Shown here: positions 36,204 to 46,299 of the stretch, piece after piece | Layout of the letters: each line of letters starts with the position of its first letter | Numbering within the stretch: the first letter of the stretch is position 1 | NCBI GenBank assembly: GCA_947484175.1 | Contig: CANKOI010000005.1 | Coordinates: forward strand, 1-64,000 | Reading direction: 5' to 3' | From: Deltaproteobacteria bacterium | GTDB taxonomy: Bacteria; Myxococcota_A; UBA796; SXON01 | DNA: 64,000 nucleotides | The notes under the pieces: model-generated | Databases searched by the model: none | The model's input: the letters and a program-made list of their open reading frames with translations, nothing else | Told to the model about the DNA's origin: nothing | Made by a program: the position numbers and the translations under genes

Positions 36204-38044
36204 CTACCCTGCGCCGACGGCCGGGTCGGTGACGCACAACGGGAGCACCAGCGAGCCGTAGTACCAGGTCAGGAGACCGATGATTGCGTAGGGCGCCGCC
36301 TCCAATCCCCCGGCGGGGAGCCGAGTGGGGATTTCCTCGAACGCCGCGATGCAAGAGGCGCTCTCGGTGTCGCGGGCCCGAGAGGGGGCGGTCTGCACCC
36401 ACTTCACGGCGTCGGCGCCGGTGGCGAAGCGGGCGGGAGTGCTCAGGAGGCAGCCCATGTCGCGCAAGGGGGCCAGAGTCGAGCGGGCGTACGCGGCGCT
36501 CCCCTTGGTGGCGGAGGCGTAGGCCTTGAGGAACTCTAGGGGCTGCTTGCAGTCGGGGTCGGCTACCGCAACGCGTTGGGGGTCGGCGGCGGCCACAGCG
36601 TCGAGAGCCGCACGGAGGGTGGTGGGGGTGAAGGCCAGACGGGAGACCCGCTCGCGCTCGACGGCGAGGCCCATTCCTGCGAGCTGCCTCGCCTGGCTCT
36701 CGGCCCAGGCGCGGGCGGTGCCGCCCCCCGTCGCCTTCAGCGTCGTTTCGTCGTCGTAGGCCGACACCAGCGCCGCAATCCGGGCCGCCATCGCGGCGTC
36801 GATGCCTGTCCCACGCGCCCGGATCGCCAGCGCCGACCACTCGAGCCGCCCGGAGAGCATCGCCGGGTAGTCAAAGGGGCGCTCGTCGCCCACCTTGTGC
36901 CGGGTGACAGCTTCACGGAGGGCGGCCAGTTCGGTGAGCTGCTCGGGCACGCTCATGCAGGTGGTCATCGCCGTGAGCAGGTCGGGCGACGAAGGTACGT
37001 CGAGGAGCATGGTGGGAAAGTCGTAGAACCAGCGGCCCACCGAGCTGAACAGGCCCGCGCCCTTGGACTGGATGCGGAACTCGGCGTCGCGGTGGCCGCC
37101 CGGGTCGGCCTTGGGGTCGGGGGCGTAGCCTACGCTTACGGCCAAGGCGGTGGCATCCTTCCAGAGCTGCCCGTACGCCTCCTTGCCGCCCGGGAACTTC
37201 CAGCCCACCACGTCGAGGTGGCGGCGCATCTCGGCGTAGCGTTCGCAGGCTTGGCCCTGTTCGTGGAGAACGAGGAGCCGCAGGAGGAAGGCGGCGCGGG
37301 CTTTCCGGTCGGGGGGCGAGGAGGGCTCCGGGAGCAAGGTCAGGAGCTGGTCGAGCTTCTCGGCGCGTTTGGCGGACTGTTTCTGCTGGCGGTCGCGGGC
37401 GGCGCGGTCGAGCGACTTCCGGAGGCCAAAGAGCGACTCGGCGGCGAGCGTGAACGCGGGGTCCGCAGCCAGCGCCTGGCCGTAGGCGGCCTGCGCCTCG
37501 GGGAGCTTGCCGGCGCTCTCCTTGGCGAGCCCTTCGCCGTAGGCGGCGAAGGCATCGAACGTGCGGGTGGGGGCGGTGGCGAGGATGCGCGCTAAGGCGT
37601 CGTCGGCCAGCTTCACTTCCAGGCCGTCGAGCAGTCCCGAAACCAGCCGCTTCTCCACATCCACAAAGGCCGCGACGGTGCCTTGAGCGTCGGCCGCGCG
37701 CACCACGGTGCCCGACTCCACCTTCACGAGGCGGGCATCCAACAAGAACTGCTCGCCCACCACGCTGTATCCGCCGACCACCACGAACTCGGCGCCCAGC
37801 CCCTTCCCGAACTTCTGGGCGGTGGCGGCGTCGAGAAAGGCGGACTCCGCGAGGTTCAGCTCGGCGGTGAGGGCATCGAGCTGGGAGCGCTCCACCAGCG
37901 TGAGGCCGGGGGCGTTGCTCAAGTCGGTGGTGAGCATCCCGGAGAGGGCGCGCCCGAGGCCCTCGTAGGCCGTGCCGCCGGCGCCCTGCTGAGCGGGAGC
38001 ACCGCCACGGTGGAGGCCAGCGCGGCGGAGAGGAGGAGCACCAT
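36204..38044 (-). CDS. CsgG/FlgO-like lipoprotein-assembly-type protein with repeats; N-terminal leader in a different frame from the body
   Basis: MVLLLSAALASTVAVLPL from 38044; body frame AQQGAGGTAYEGLGRALSGMLTTDLSNAPGLTLVERSQLDAL... ends 36204; frames differ by one base near 37990-38000. Confidence 0.6.
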
Positions 38045-38092
38045 GGGCGCGGCCTATCTCGCTAGCCCGGCGACAGAATCCGCAAGGGGGAG

Positions 38093-39763
38093 CTACTGCC
38101 CCATCACATCGGTGCTCAGCACCCCCCGCCACTCCGCGCCCCGCTCGGTGCTGGCCACGTCGAGCGTGAGCGAGCCGCCCGCTAAGTAGGCCGCCGTCTG
38201 CCACTGGCCTCCGGTGTCGGGCGAGAGGTACAAGAGCGCCGCCGTGGCCGACCGGCCGTCGATGGGGAGCACCGCGCCGTCCTCCACGAGGTTCGCGTCG
38301 AAGGTCACGTAGGGGGCAATCCACGTCTCCGGGGCGATCTCGCTGATGGTGAGCCAGAGCGCGGTGGTGTCGTCGGCGTAGCCGGCGGTGACGCCGTCCT
38401 GGCTCGACGGATAGGCCACACCGTCGATCTCGTAGGCCACCTCGGCCTCTCCACCGCCGAAAACGTCGCCGTTGGGGTAGGTGCCCCACGTCGTGGCGAA
38501 CTCCACCCACACCGTTCCGGCGGGGCGCCAACAGATGCTCCCGCGCAGGGGAAGCTGTTCGAAACGGCCGCCGATGTTGGCGCGCAGGTCGGCCTCCTTG
38601 GTGGCCAGCACCTCCCGCGTTTCCGCCATCCCCGCCCGCATCTCCGCCGTGTCCACCCGCTTCACCAACGTGGCCCATTCCTCCGCCTGCGCCACCCGCT
38701 CGTCGCCGTTCCAAGCCTCGTCAAGCAGGCGCTCCACCTCCGCGAGGTACCGCGCTTCGCCTTCCTCGGTGGCCCAGATGCGCGACGACAGCTCGCTGGA
38801 GGTGACGATCCACGGCGGCCGACCGTAGCCGAAGGGGGTGCGTGAATCGAAGGCCGAGTCGGGACCGCTAGCCATGAACCGAGCGAGGCCCGTGTGGGGA
38901 TCGGTGTAAACGTAGAAGTTGTTGGTGTTGCCGTTGTAGCCGTCCCAATGACCGGCGATCGACTCGGCGGCCCAGAAGGTGATGAAGGCGTCGAGGTCGA
39001 GGACGGGTCGCAGGCGCGCGAGCAATCCGTCGTCGTCGCCGTCGAGCGCCGCCGCGATGGCCGCGATCGCCGTGCCGTCGGAGGAGTCCGTCTCAAACTC
39101 AAAGGTCACGAGCAGCTCGTCATTGAAGTCGGAGAGCGCGCCCTCGTACATCTCGGCCGGTCGGGCACCCAACTGTCGGCCCACCAGCTCCTCGTCGAGC
39201 GTCTCGGTGTGGGCGTACACTCCAAGGTCCTCGCCGTTGACCACGACGTGCACCAGCGCGCACCGGGGCGCCACCAGCCCAGCATCCGCGAACCACTGGT
39301 GAGCGAGGCAGGTGCGCAGGCGGCCCGGGTCCTGGTTTCCATTGTTGAAGGTTAGCTTTTCGAGCCCGTGAAAGCGCTGGTCGGGCACTTCGCGGTCCAC
39401 GTCGAGCTTCAGGCTGGGCCGGGTGTCGCTGAGCGAACCGAAGAAGCCCTTCTTTCGCACGCCGACGGCGCCGAGCTCCTCCCCGTCAAACGTGGCCTCG
39501 GCCGAGAACCAGTCGTACGGGCTGCCCCAGGGCCCGGTGAGGCAGTCGTCTCCCAGCAGATCGTAGATCGTCCGTTCTTGCTGCCGCAGCACCTCCCAGT
39601 CCTCGGGTGCGACCGTGACCTCCAGCTCGTGCAACACATCGACATCGAAGAGCACGTCGGCCTCGGCGCCGCCGGAGATTTCGGGCGCGCCCGCCGAGTC
39701 GCCGGGAGCGGCGTCGGAGGCCTCGGGGGAGCAGGCCAGAGCGAGAGGGAGCAGGGTGTACAC
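38093..39763 (-). CDS. CotH kinase family lipoprotein
   Basis: MYTLLPLALA|CSPEA; VRKKGFFGSLSDTRPSLKLDVDR...LEKLTFNNGNQDPGRLRTCLAHQ...VNGEDLGVYAHTETLD. Confidence 0.9.
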   Translation of the reverse strand: MYTLLPLALACSPEASDAAPGDSAGAPEISGGAEADVLFDVDVLHELEVTVAPEDWEVLRQQERTIYDLLGDDCLTGPWGSPYDWFSAEATFDGEELGAVGVRKKGFFGSLSDTRPSLKLDVDREVPDQRFHGLEKLTFNNGNQDPGRLRTCLAHQWFADAGLVAPRCALVHVVVNGEDLGVYAHTETLDEELVGRQLGARPAEMYEGALSDFNDELLVTFEFETDSSDGTAIAAIAAALDGDDDGLLARLRPVLDLDAFITFWAAESIAGHWDGYNGNTNNFYVYTDPHTGLARFMASGPDSAFDSRTPFGYGRPPWIVTSSELSSRIWATEEGEARYLAEVERLLDEAWNGDERVAQAEEWATLVKRVDTAEMRAGMAETREVLATKEADLRANIGGRFEQLPLRGSICWRPAGTVWVEFATTWGTYPNGDVFGGGEAEVAYEIDGVAYPSSQDGVTAGYADDTTALWLTISEIAPETWIAPYVTFDANLVEDGAVLPIDGRSATAALLYLSPDTGGQWQTAAYLAGGSLTLDVASTERGAEWRGVLSTDVMGQ

Positions 39764-39771
39764 GCTCGTGC

Positions 39772-40617
39772 CTACCGACCGTTCCGCGTGGACCAGCCCG
39801 GATCCACCAGCTCGATCGACATGGGCGTGGGCTCCCGGTCAGGATCGCAGCGGTAACGGGCGAGATCGGTGACTCCCGCCTCCGCGAGCACCTCCTCGTC
39901 GAGCCAGGCGCGGAACCGGTTGTGGCGGGGGTCTCGTTTGAGGAGGAGCACGGTAGCGTCCGCGAGGATGTCCGGCGTGCGCCAGTCGGCCACGCTGCCC
40001 ATGCCGAGGTTCTCGGTGGCGGCGGTACGGATGCCCGTGACGGGCCACAACGCGGAGGCGCTCACGCCCGTGTCGGCCTCTTCCGCGTCGATCGCCATCG
40101 CCAGCGCCGTCATCCCCCACTTCGACACGAGGTAGGGCGCCTTGCCGGGGAGCGCGCCCAGGACGATCGGCGGAGACATCATCAGGATGTGCCCCCCCCC
40201 GCGCTTCCGCATCTCGGGGATGGCTGCGTGGCTCAGCGCGAAGGCCGCGCGCATGTTCACGCCAAACACGAGGTCAAAACGCTTCACCGACCAGTCGGCG
40301 ACGGGACCCCAGAAGATCGCCCCCGCGTTGTTCACGAGAATGTCGATGCCCCCGAAGCGCGTGAGGGTCTCCTCTACGAGGCGGCTGCACGCCTGGCTGT
40401 CTCGTGCGTCGAACGCCACGACGTGCGCCTCTCCGCCGGCCGCCTCCACTTCACGGGCGGTGTCGAGGAGCGTTCCCGGCAGTCGGGGGTCCGGCTGGAT
40501 GGTTTTGGCCGCCAACACCAGCCGGCACCCCTCTCGGGCCAGCGCCACCGCACACGAAGCGCCCACGCCGCGGCTGGCGCCGGTCAGGAGCACCACCTTG
40601 TCCTTCAGCGACCACAT
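39772..40617 (-). CDS. Short-chain dehydrogenase (HSDL2-like)
   Basis: VVLLTGASRGVGASCAVALA, ILVNNAGAIFW, YLVSKWGMTALAMAI. Confidence 0.92.
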   Translation of the reverse strand: MWSLKDKVVLLTGASRGVGASCAVALAREGCRLVLAAKTIQPDPRLPGTLLDTAREVEAAGGEAHVVAFDARDSQACSRLVEETLTRFGGIDILVNNAGAIFWGPVADWSVKRFDLVFGVNMRAAFALSHAAIPEMRKRGGGHILMMSPPIVLGALPGKAPYLVSKWGMTALAMAIDAEEADTGVSASALWPVTGIRTAATENLGMGSVADWRTPDILADATVLLLKRDPRHNRFRAWLDEEVLAEAGVTDLARYRCDPDREPTPMSIELVDPGWSTRNGR

Positions 40618-40633
40618 CGCACACCCCGCAAGA

Positions 40634-42166
40634 CTACCTATGCTCCCGCGGGCGTAGCAGGAGGAGCAGCGCCACTACGAGTGATGAAATCCACCCGACC
40701 GCGTCACCCACCCGCTCGTAGAGGGTGCCCCCCTGCAGGAGTCGCACGTGGACGATGCGGTCCTCCGCAACGAACAGCCCGCCCAGCTGCGTGGCCGTGC
40801 CGGTAGCGTCCACCACGCCGGACGGGCCGCTGTTGGTGGCGCGCACGAGGAAACGACGGTGCTCGATGGCGCGCAGCCGGGCCTCGGCTTGGTGAATCCA
40901 CGGCTCGGCGCTGTCTCCAAACCAGGCGTCGTTCGTGAGGTTCACCAGCAGGTCGGGCTGAGAGGCGGCCACCTGCTCGTTCACGAAGCCCGCCAAGATG
41001 TCCTCGTAGCAGACCAGCGCCTGAACTCGGTGGCCGTCCCACTCCAAGGGTTGGGGGCCGACCCCCGGCGTGTACCTGCCCCCACGCACCAACCCGCTCG
41101 CCCACGCGGGGAGGATTTCGGAGAACGGCGTGTACTCGCCGAACACCAACAGCCGGTGTTTGTCGTAGCGGCCCAAGATGGAGCCATCGCGAGCGGCGAG
41201 CATCACCGAGTTGTGCCGAACCTTTGGCGCACCCTCCGTCGCGCCCAACCTCCACGTTCGCACGCCGAAGATCGTGGGGATGCCCAGTGAGCCCGTCACC
41301 TGCTCCGGAATGGTTTTTTGGTAAGTCAGGTCGTTGTAGGAGGTGTGGATCGCGGTTTCAGGCCACACCACGAGCTCGGCGCCGGCAGCGGCGAGCGCTC
41401 GCGTCGAGGCTTGGAGATCGGACACCGCGGCGTCTCCACCAGTACGGACATTGGGCTGAACGAGGCCGACTCGCAGCTCGGGAGCGCCCGCCTGCCGCTC
41501 CGTGATCTGCCCCATCCGGATGACACCCCAACCCGCCGCGAGAGCAGGCAGCATCAGGCCCACGCCCACCACGGCCGCGGAGGGAGAACGCCCCTCTGCA
41601 CGCGACCGCCACAGCTCCCCGAGGGCAAGACTGGGCCCGAGGATCAGGAGGTCGACGAGGAGGGGACCGCCGAGCTCGGCCGACTGCAGGAGGGCGCCGT
41701 TGTCGCCCATCGCCGTGGCGAGGTTCCAGGTGAAGATGAGCGGGAACAGCCACTCGAGGGCCAGCACCGACACGGCAAACGTAGGCGCCGCGGGCCAGCC
41801 CCGCCCTTCGGCGCGGACCGCGAGGGCGGTTGCCAAACCGAGGCGGAGACCGTGCCACGCGCTGAGCAGCAGCAGCCCGAGGATGGCGAGCGGCAACGGC
41901 AGTCCGCCAAACGCACGCAGAGTGCCCACCAGCCAGGAAAATACGAGGGTGCTCGACAAGAAGAGAGAGGTCCATCCAAGCAGAAGCGCGCGAGCGGGTG
42001 TCTGCCCGGCGAGGGCTCGGTAGAGCGGGGCGAACGCCACCAGAGTGCACGGCCACCAGCCCACAGGCGGAAATCCCGGCACGAAAAGCAGTCCGGAGAG
42101 GGCCGAGAGGGCGAGCGCGGAGCGGAGCGGCAGCGGCTGCAACGAAGGCACCGACGCGTTTAGCAT
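40634..42166 (-). CDS. lnt: Apolipoprotein N-acyltransferase
   Basis: LVVWPETAIHTSY, YDKHRLLVFGEYTPFSEILP, QALVCYEDILAGFVN, LVNLTNDAWFGDSAEPWIH. Confidence 0.93.
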   Translation of the reverse strand: MLNASVPSLQPLPLRSALALSALSGLLFVPGFPPVGWWPCTLVAFAPLYRALAGQTPARALLLGWTSLFLSSTLVFSWLVGTLRAFGGLPLPLAILGLLLLSAWHGLRLGLATALAVRAEGRGWPAAPTFAVSVLALEWLFPLIFTWNLATAMGDNGALLQSAELGGPLLVDLLILGPSLALGELWRSRAEGRSPSAAVVGVGLMLPALAAGWGVIRMGQITERQAGAPELRVGLVQPNVRTGGDAAVSDLQASTRALAAAGAELVVWPETAIHTSYNDLTYQKTIPEQVTGSLGIPTIFGVRTWRLGATEGAPKVRHNSVMLAARDGSILGRYDKHRLLVFGEYTPFSEILPAWASGLVRGGRYTPGVGPQPLEWDGHRVQALVCYEDILAGFVNEQVAASQPDLLVNLTNDAWFGDSAEPWIHQAEARLRAIEHRRFLVRATNSGPSGVVDATGTATQLGGLFVAEDRIVHVRLLQGGTLYERVGDAVGWISSLVVALLLLLRPREHR

Positions 42167-42233
42167 CCACGCTCGGCCTTTTCATTGACAAGCTGGCCGC
42201 AGGTGGGCACGTTCGGGCCCCTGCGGACCCCCC

Positions 42234-43391
42234 ATGCACGTGCTCGACATTCTGAAGGAGCGTGGCTTCTTCAACCAGTGTACCGACGAGGAGGGGCTTC
42301 GCGCCCACCTCGACACGCCGCGCACGTTCTACATCGGGTTCGATCCCACCGCCGACTCGCTGCACGTGGGCAGCCTCGTTCAGCTCATGGCGATGGCGTG
42401 GCTCGCACGGGCCGGGCACCGGGCCATCGCCGTAGTCGGCGGCGGCACCGCGAAGGTGGGAGACCCTAGCGGGCGCGACAGCACCCGCGACATCCTCGAC
42501 GCCGAGCGCCTCCGGGCCAACAAGGAAGGCATCTCCAAGCAGATCGCGCGTTTCTGCGACGGAAAGCTCGTAGACAACGCCGATTGGCTCGACGGGCTTG
42601 GCTACATCGAGGTGCTACGCACGATCGGGCGACATTTTTCCGTGAACGACATGCTTCGCGCCGAGAGCGTGCGTCAACGTCTGGAGCGGCAGCAGGGGCT
42701 CTCGTTCATCGAGTTCAACTACGTACTCCTGCAAAGCTACGACTACCTCGAACTGTACCGGCGCGAAGGCTGCACCTTGCAGGTGGGCGGGGGCGACCAG
42801 TGGTACAACATCGTGTCGGGAATGGACCTGATCCGCCGCCTCGAAGGTGGACAGTCCTTTGGCCTCACGACCCCGCTCTTGACGACGGCCAGCGGCGCCA
42901 AGATGGGGAAGACCGCCGCGGGTGCGGTGTGGCTCAGCGCCGAGCGCGTGTCGGCCTACGACTACTTCCAGTACTGGATCAACGTGGACGACCGAGACGT
43001 TCCGCGCTTCCTGCGGCTGTTCACCTTCTTGCCCATCGAAGACTGCAACATGGGGGACATCCGCCAGGCGAAACGAACGCTGGCCATCGAAGCCACGGCG
43101 GTGGTGCACGGGCGAGCGGCGGCCGAGGCGGCCGACGAGGCGGCCAAGGCGGCCTTCGCGGGGGGCGTGAGCGATGACATGCCCACCGTCACGGTCACCT
43201 TTCCGGTGGGGGTCCTCGCCGCTCTGGTCGCTTCGGGCGCGGCCGCCAGCAACAGCGAGGCGAGGAGGATGGTCGAAGGCAACGCGGTCCGTTTCGGAGA
43301 GGAGCGGATCAGCGATCCCAAAGCTCAGCTCGCGGGGCCCGGCGTGTTGTGGGCCGGAAAGAAAAAACCGTTCCGACTCGAGCCGGCCTGA
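42234..43391 (+). CDS. tyrS: Tyrosyl-tRNA synthetase
   Basis: FYIGFDPTADSLHVGSLVQLMAM, GGDQWYNIVSGMDLIRR, TTASGAKMGKTAAGAVWL. Confidence 0.96.
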   Translation: MHVLDILKERGFFNQCTDEEGLRAHLDTPRTFYIGFDPTADSLHVGSLVQLMAMAWLARAGHRAIAVVGGGTAKVGDPSGRDSTRDILDAERLRANKEGISKQIARFCDGKLVDNADWLDGLGYIEVLRTIGRHFSVNDMLRAESVRQRLERQQGLSFIEFNYVLLQSYDYLELYRREGCTLQVGGGDQWYNIVSGMDLIRRLEGGQSFGLTTPLLTTASGAKMGKTAAGAVWLSAERVSAYDYFQYWINVDDRDVPRFLRLFTFLPIEDCNMGDIRQAKRTLAIEATAVVHGRAAAEAADEAAKAAFAGGVSDDMPTVTVTFPVGVLAALVASGAAASNSEARRMVEGNAVRFGEERISDPKAQLAGPGVLWAGKKKPFRLEPA

Positions 43392-44116
43392 TGCCTCCGC
43401 AGCGGCGTGAAGATGCCCTCTTCGCGTGGTTCGAGAAGCTCCACGGGCCCACCTGGGGGAGTGTGCTGGACTCCGGCACGGGCGACCACTCGCTCGCTTG
43501 GCTGCACAGCCTCGCGCCCCGCGAGCTCACCGCCGTAACCGTGGAGAACTGGCGCCTTCCTTCGCTGAGTACCCTCGCTCCCGGCGTGCGGGTGGTGCTG
43601 GGCCAGTGGACCGACCCGGCCCTCCTCGCCGGGGAGAAGTTCGACGTGGTGCTCGCCGACTACGTGCTCGGCGCCATCGATGGCCACGCCCCCTATTTTC
43701 AGTACGGCTTCCTCGAGCGCATCCGGCCCCACGTCGCCGACCGCCTCTACCTCGTCGGTCTGGAGCCCCCGCCCCGCGATGGCAGCGTGCTCGACGAGGT
43801 GTGCCGCCTCCGCGATGCCGCCATCCTGCTCGCCGGGCATCGCTGCTACCGCGAGTACCCCCGCGAGCTGGTGCTCTCCTGGCTCGACCGCGCGGGGTTC
43901 GATCTGATCGACTCCAGCAGCTTCGCCAACCGGCTCGGCGAGCGCTTCGTGAATGGCCAGCTCGATGTTGCGGTGCGCAAGCTCCCCCACTTCCGCGACC
44001 GAGCAGTGGCGGCCGCCTTCGAGGCCCACATCGCCGAGTTGCGCACCCGCGCGCTGGATGCCGTGCCCATGGCGTGGGGCTCGGACTGGGTCATCGCGGC
44101 CAAGGTTCGAGCGTAG
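43391..44116 (+). CDS. Class I SAM-dependent methyltransferase-like protein
   Basis: WGSVLDSGTGDHSLAWLHSL...KFDVVLADYVLGAIDGHAPYFQYGFLERIRPHV; TGATG overlap with tyrS. Confidence 0.65.
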   Translation: MPPQRREDALFAWFEKLHGPTWGSVLDSGTGDHSLAWLHSLAPRELTAVTVENWRLPSLSTLAPGVRVVLGQWTDPALLAGEKFDVVLADYVLGAIDGHAPYFQYGFLERIRPHVADRLYLVGLEPPPRDGSVLDEVCRLRDAAILLAGHRCYREYPRELVLSWLDRAGFDLIDSSSFANRLGERFVNGQLDVAVRKLPHFRDRAVAAAFEAHIAELRTRALDAVPMAWGSDWVIAAKVRA

Positions 44117-44130
44117 GCGCCAGCGGCACC

Positions 44131-44177
44131 GGCGCGGCGTCCTGCGCGGCGAACCGCAGCGAGGTCAGTCGCTCTCA
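44131..44177 (-). repeat. 3' element, copy B, starting at the stop codon of the GGDEF-EAL gene
   Basis: Shares 36/47 positions, including the exact 21-mer GCGGTTCGCCGCGCAGGACGC, with 55204-55250. Confidence 0.6.
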
Positions 44178-46103
44178 GCTCTCCTGCTTGCGAAGCAGCT
44201 CGATGGCCGCCTCGGGCGTACAGGGGCGCGCGAACAGGTAGCCTTGGCCCCGGTCGCAGCCGAGGCTTCGAATCGCCTCGAGCTCGGCCTCGGTCTCCAC
44301 ACCCTCCGCCACGATGCCCATCTTCAGCGCCTGAGCAATCGCCACGAGGCCGCGGACGATCTCCGCCGTCGTAGAATCGGACACCACCGCCTCGGTGAAC
44401 GAGCGGTCGATCTTCAAGCACTGCACCGGAAAGCGGCGCAGATGAGAGAGGGACGACCAGCCCGTGCCGAAGTCGTCCAGAGCGAAACCGACTCCGAGGC
44501 TGCGGAAGCGACCAATGAGGCGCACCATCTCGTCGGGCCGGTTGATGAGCGCCGTCTCGGTAATTTCAATGTTCAGCATGCCGGGCGCGAGGCCGGCCGT
44601 GCGGCGGAGGGCCTCCAATGCAGCCTCGAAGCGCTGATCGTGCATGAGCCGCGCGTTCGCGTTCACGTGCATCACGAAATCGTCGCCCACGAGCGCACTG
44701 CGGCGGGCGGCGAGCAGCCACGCCACAGCCTGGCCGAGCACGAACAGGCCGAGATCCGTACCGAGCCCAAGTTCGTCGGCCGCGTCCACCAACTCCTGCG
44801 GCCTGACGGCGCCGAGCTCGGGGTGCTGCCAACGCAGCAACGCCTCCATCCCCACCACCCGCCTCGAAGGCAACTCCACCATCGGCTGGAACACCACCCT
44901 CAGACCACTGCGGCGCAACGCGAGTGGGAACAGCGCAGCGATACTCGAGCGCCGCTGAATCCGCGCGCGCATGTCGGCGTCGGCAACCTTGTGCCCGACG
45001 TTCCCCTCTGTGCGGGCGTAGTACATCGCCGAGTCGGCATCGCGGATCAACGCGTCGATATTGCCGCTCGTATCGCCCATGACCGCGCCAACTGTGCCCG
45101 CGATCTCCACCGTGAGGGGCCCAAGCGGAAACGGCACAGAGAGCGCCCGCTCCACCCTTTGCGCCGCGGTAACCATGTGGTGTTCGTTTCCCACAGGCTC
45201 CAAGAGCAGTCCGAACTCGTCGCCGCCGAGACGGGACACCGTGTCGCCGGGGCGAACGGCCGCGAGCAGGCGGGTCGCCACGCTGCGGAGCAGGTCGTCG
45301 CCCACCTGATGGCCGTACTGGTCATTCACCTGCTTGAACTTACGGAGGTCAACGTAGAGCACCGCAAAGTTGGCCGTCACGCTACGGTGGGCTCGACGCG
45401 AAGCCTGCTCCATACGCTCCACAAAAACCCGACGGTTGTAGAGGTTGGTGAGCGGGTCACGGGTCGCCTGCTGCACCAACTTCTCCTCGGCGTCCTTCCG
45501 GTCCTGGATGTCGGAGAGCCCGCCGGCCACGCGCTCCGGCCCACCGTCGGGACCACAGAAAATCATGGCGCGTAAGAGCACCCACCGCCAGCGTCCCTCA
45601 CGGTCGCGCAGTCGCAACTCCTCTGCAAGATGGCCACCCGAGCCGGGCACCGGACCCCGGAGGGTGTCGAGGAGCCGTGCGAGATCGTCGGGATGCACCA
45701 GATGCTTGGCGTGAGCGATCGTCGTTTCTTGCGAGGGGAAGTCCACCAGCTCAAGGCAGCGCGGGGAGAGCAGTACCGCGCCTGTCGCCAGCTCCAACTC
45801 CCAGAGCCCTTCGCTTGCACCGCGCACCGCCAGATCGAAACGGGCGTCGCGTTCGGTGGGGCGCCCCCTGCCCGTGCGGGGCGTATCCCTCCGGAAGATC
45901 ACGCTGTGCGAGCGCCCGCCGGCTTCGTCGTTGATGAGCAGGCGACGCACGCCGCGGGTGGGCAAAGGCGGCGACGGTTGCCCGATCGCCTGGTCGGCGC
46001 GCTGCCCCGTGAGCCGTACCCAGGCCGGATTCACGAAAACGCAGACACCGTCTGCATCGTGGATTTCCACGGCATCCTCGACGTACAGCAGCACCCGCAC
46101 CAA
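44175..46103 (-). CDS. PAS-GGDEF-EAL cyclic-di-GMP enzyme
   Basis: SRLGGDEFGLLLEPV; VVGMEALLRWQHPELG; FALDDFGTGWSSLSHLRRFPVQCLKID. Confidence 0.95.
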   Translation of the reverse strand: MVRVLLYVEDAVEIHDADGVCVFVNPAWVRLTGQRADQAIGQPSPPLPTRGVRRLLINDEAGGRSHSVIFRRDTPRTGRGRPTERDARFDLAVRGASEGLWELELATGAVLLSPRCLELVDFPSQETTIAHAKHLVHPDDLARLLDTLRGPVPGSGGHLAEELRLRDREGRWRWVLLRAMIFCGPDGGPERVAGGLSDIQDRKDAEEKLVQQATRDPLTNLYNRRVFVERMEQASRRAHRSVTANFAVLYVDLRKFKQVNDQYGHQVGDDLLRSVATRLLAAVRPGDTVSRLGGDEFGLLLEPVGNEHHMVTAAQRVERALSVPFPLGPLTVEIAGTVGAVMGDTSGNIDALIRDADSAMYYARTEGNVGHKVADADMRARIQRRSSIAALFPLALRRSGLRVVFQPMVELPSRRVVGMEALLRWQHPELGAVRPQELVDAADELGLGTDLGLFVLGQAVAWLLAARRSALVGDDFVMHVNANARLMHDQRFEAALEALRRTAGLAPGMLNIEITETALINRPDEMVRLIGRFRSLGVGFALDDFGTGWSSLSHLRRFPVQCLKIDRSFTEAVVSDSTTAEIVRGLVAIAQALKMGIVAEGVETEAELEAIRSLGCDRGQGYLFARPCTPEAAIELLRKQES

Positions 46104-46299
46104 GGAGCTGAGGGAGGGCGGTGAAGCGGAAAACAGGCGGGCGCCTACGGGCTCTGGCGGCAGCGCCGCCCATTGTACGTTCCGTGCCGGGTGGCCGCCG
46201 CCCCCCGGTCGATCGCGTCCTCAGCCGTCAACTCGTCTTCCCCCCCGCAGCGGACCAGATCGGCACGACCGCCGCGCGTCATGATAGCCGCCGAGTATA

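Noticed and set aside
42185-42190. TTGACA upstream of tyrS as a promoter
   Set aside because: Perfect -35 hexamer, but the 17-nt-spaced hexamer (CACGTT) is a poor -10; not enough support to call a promoter.
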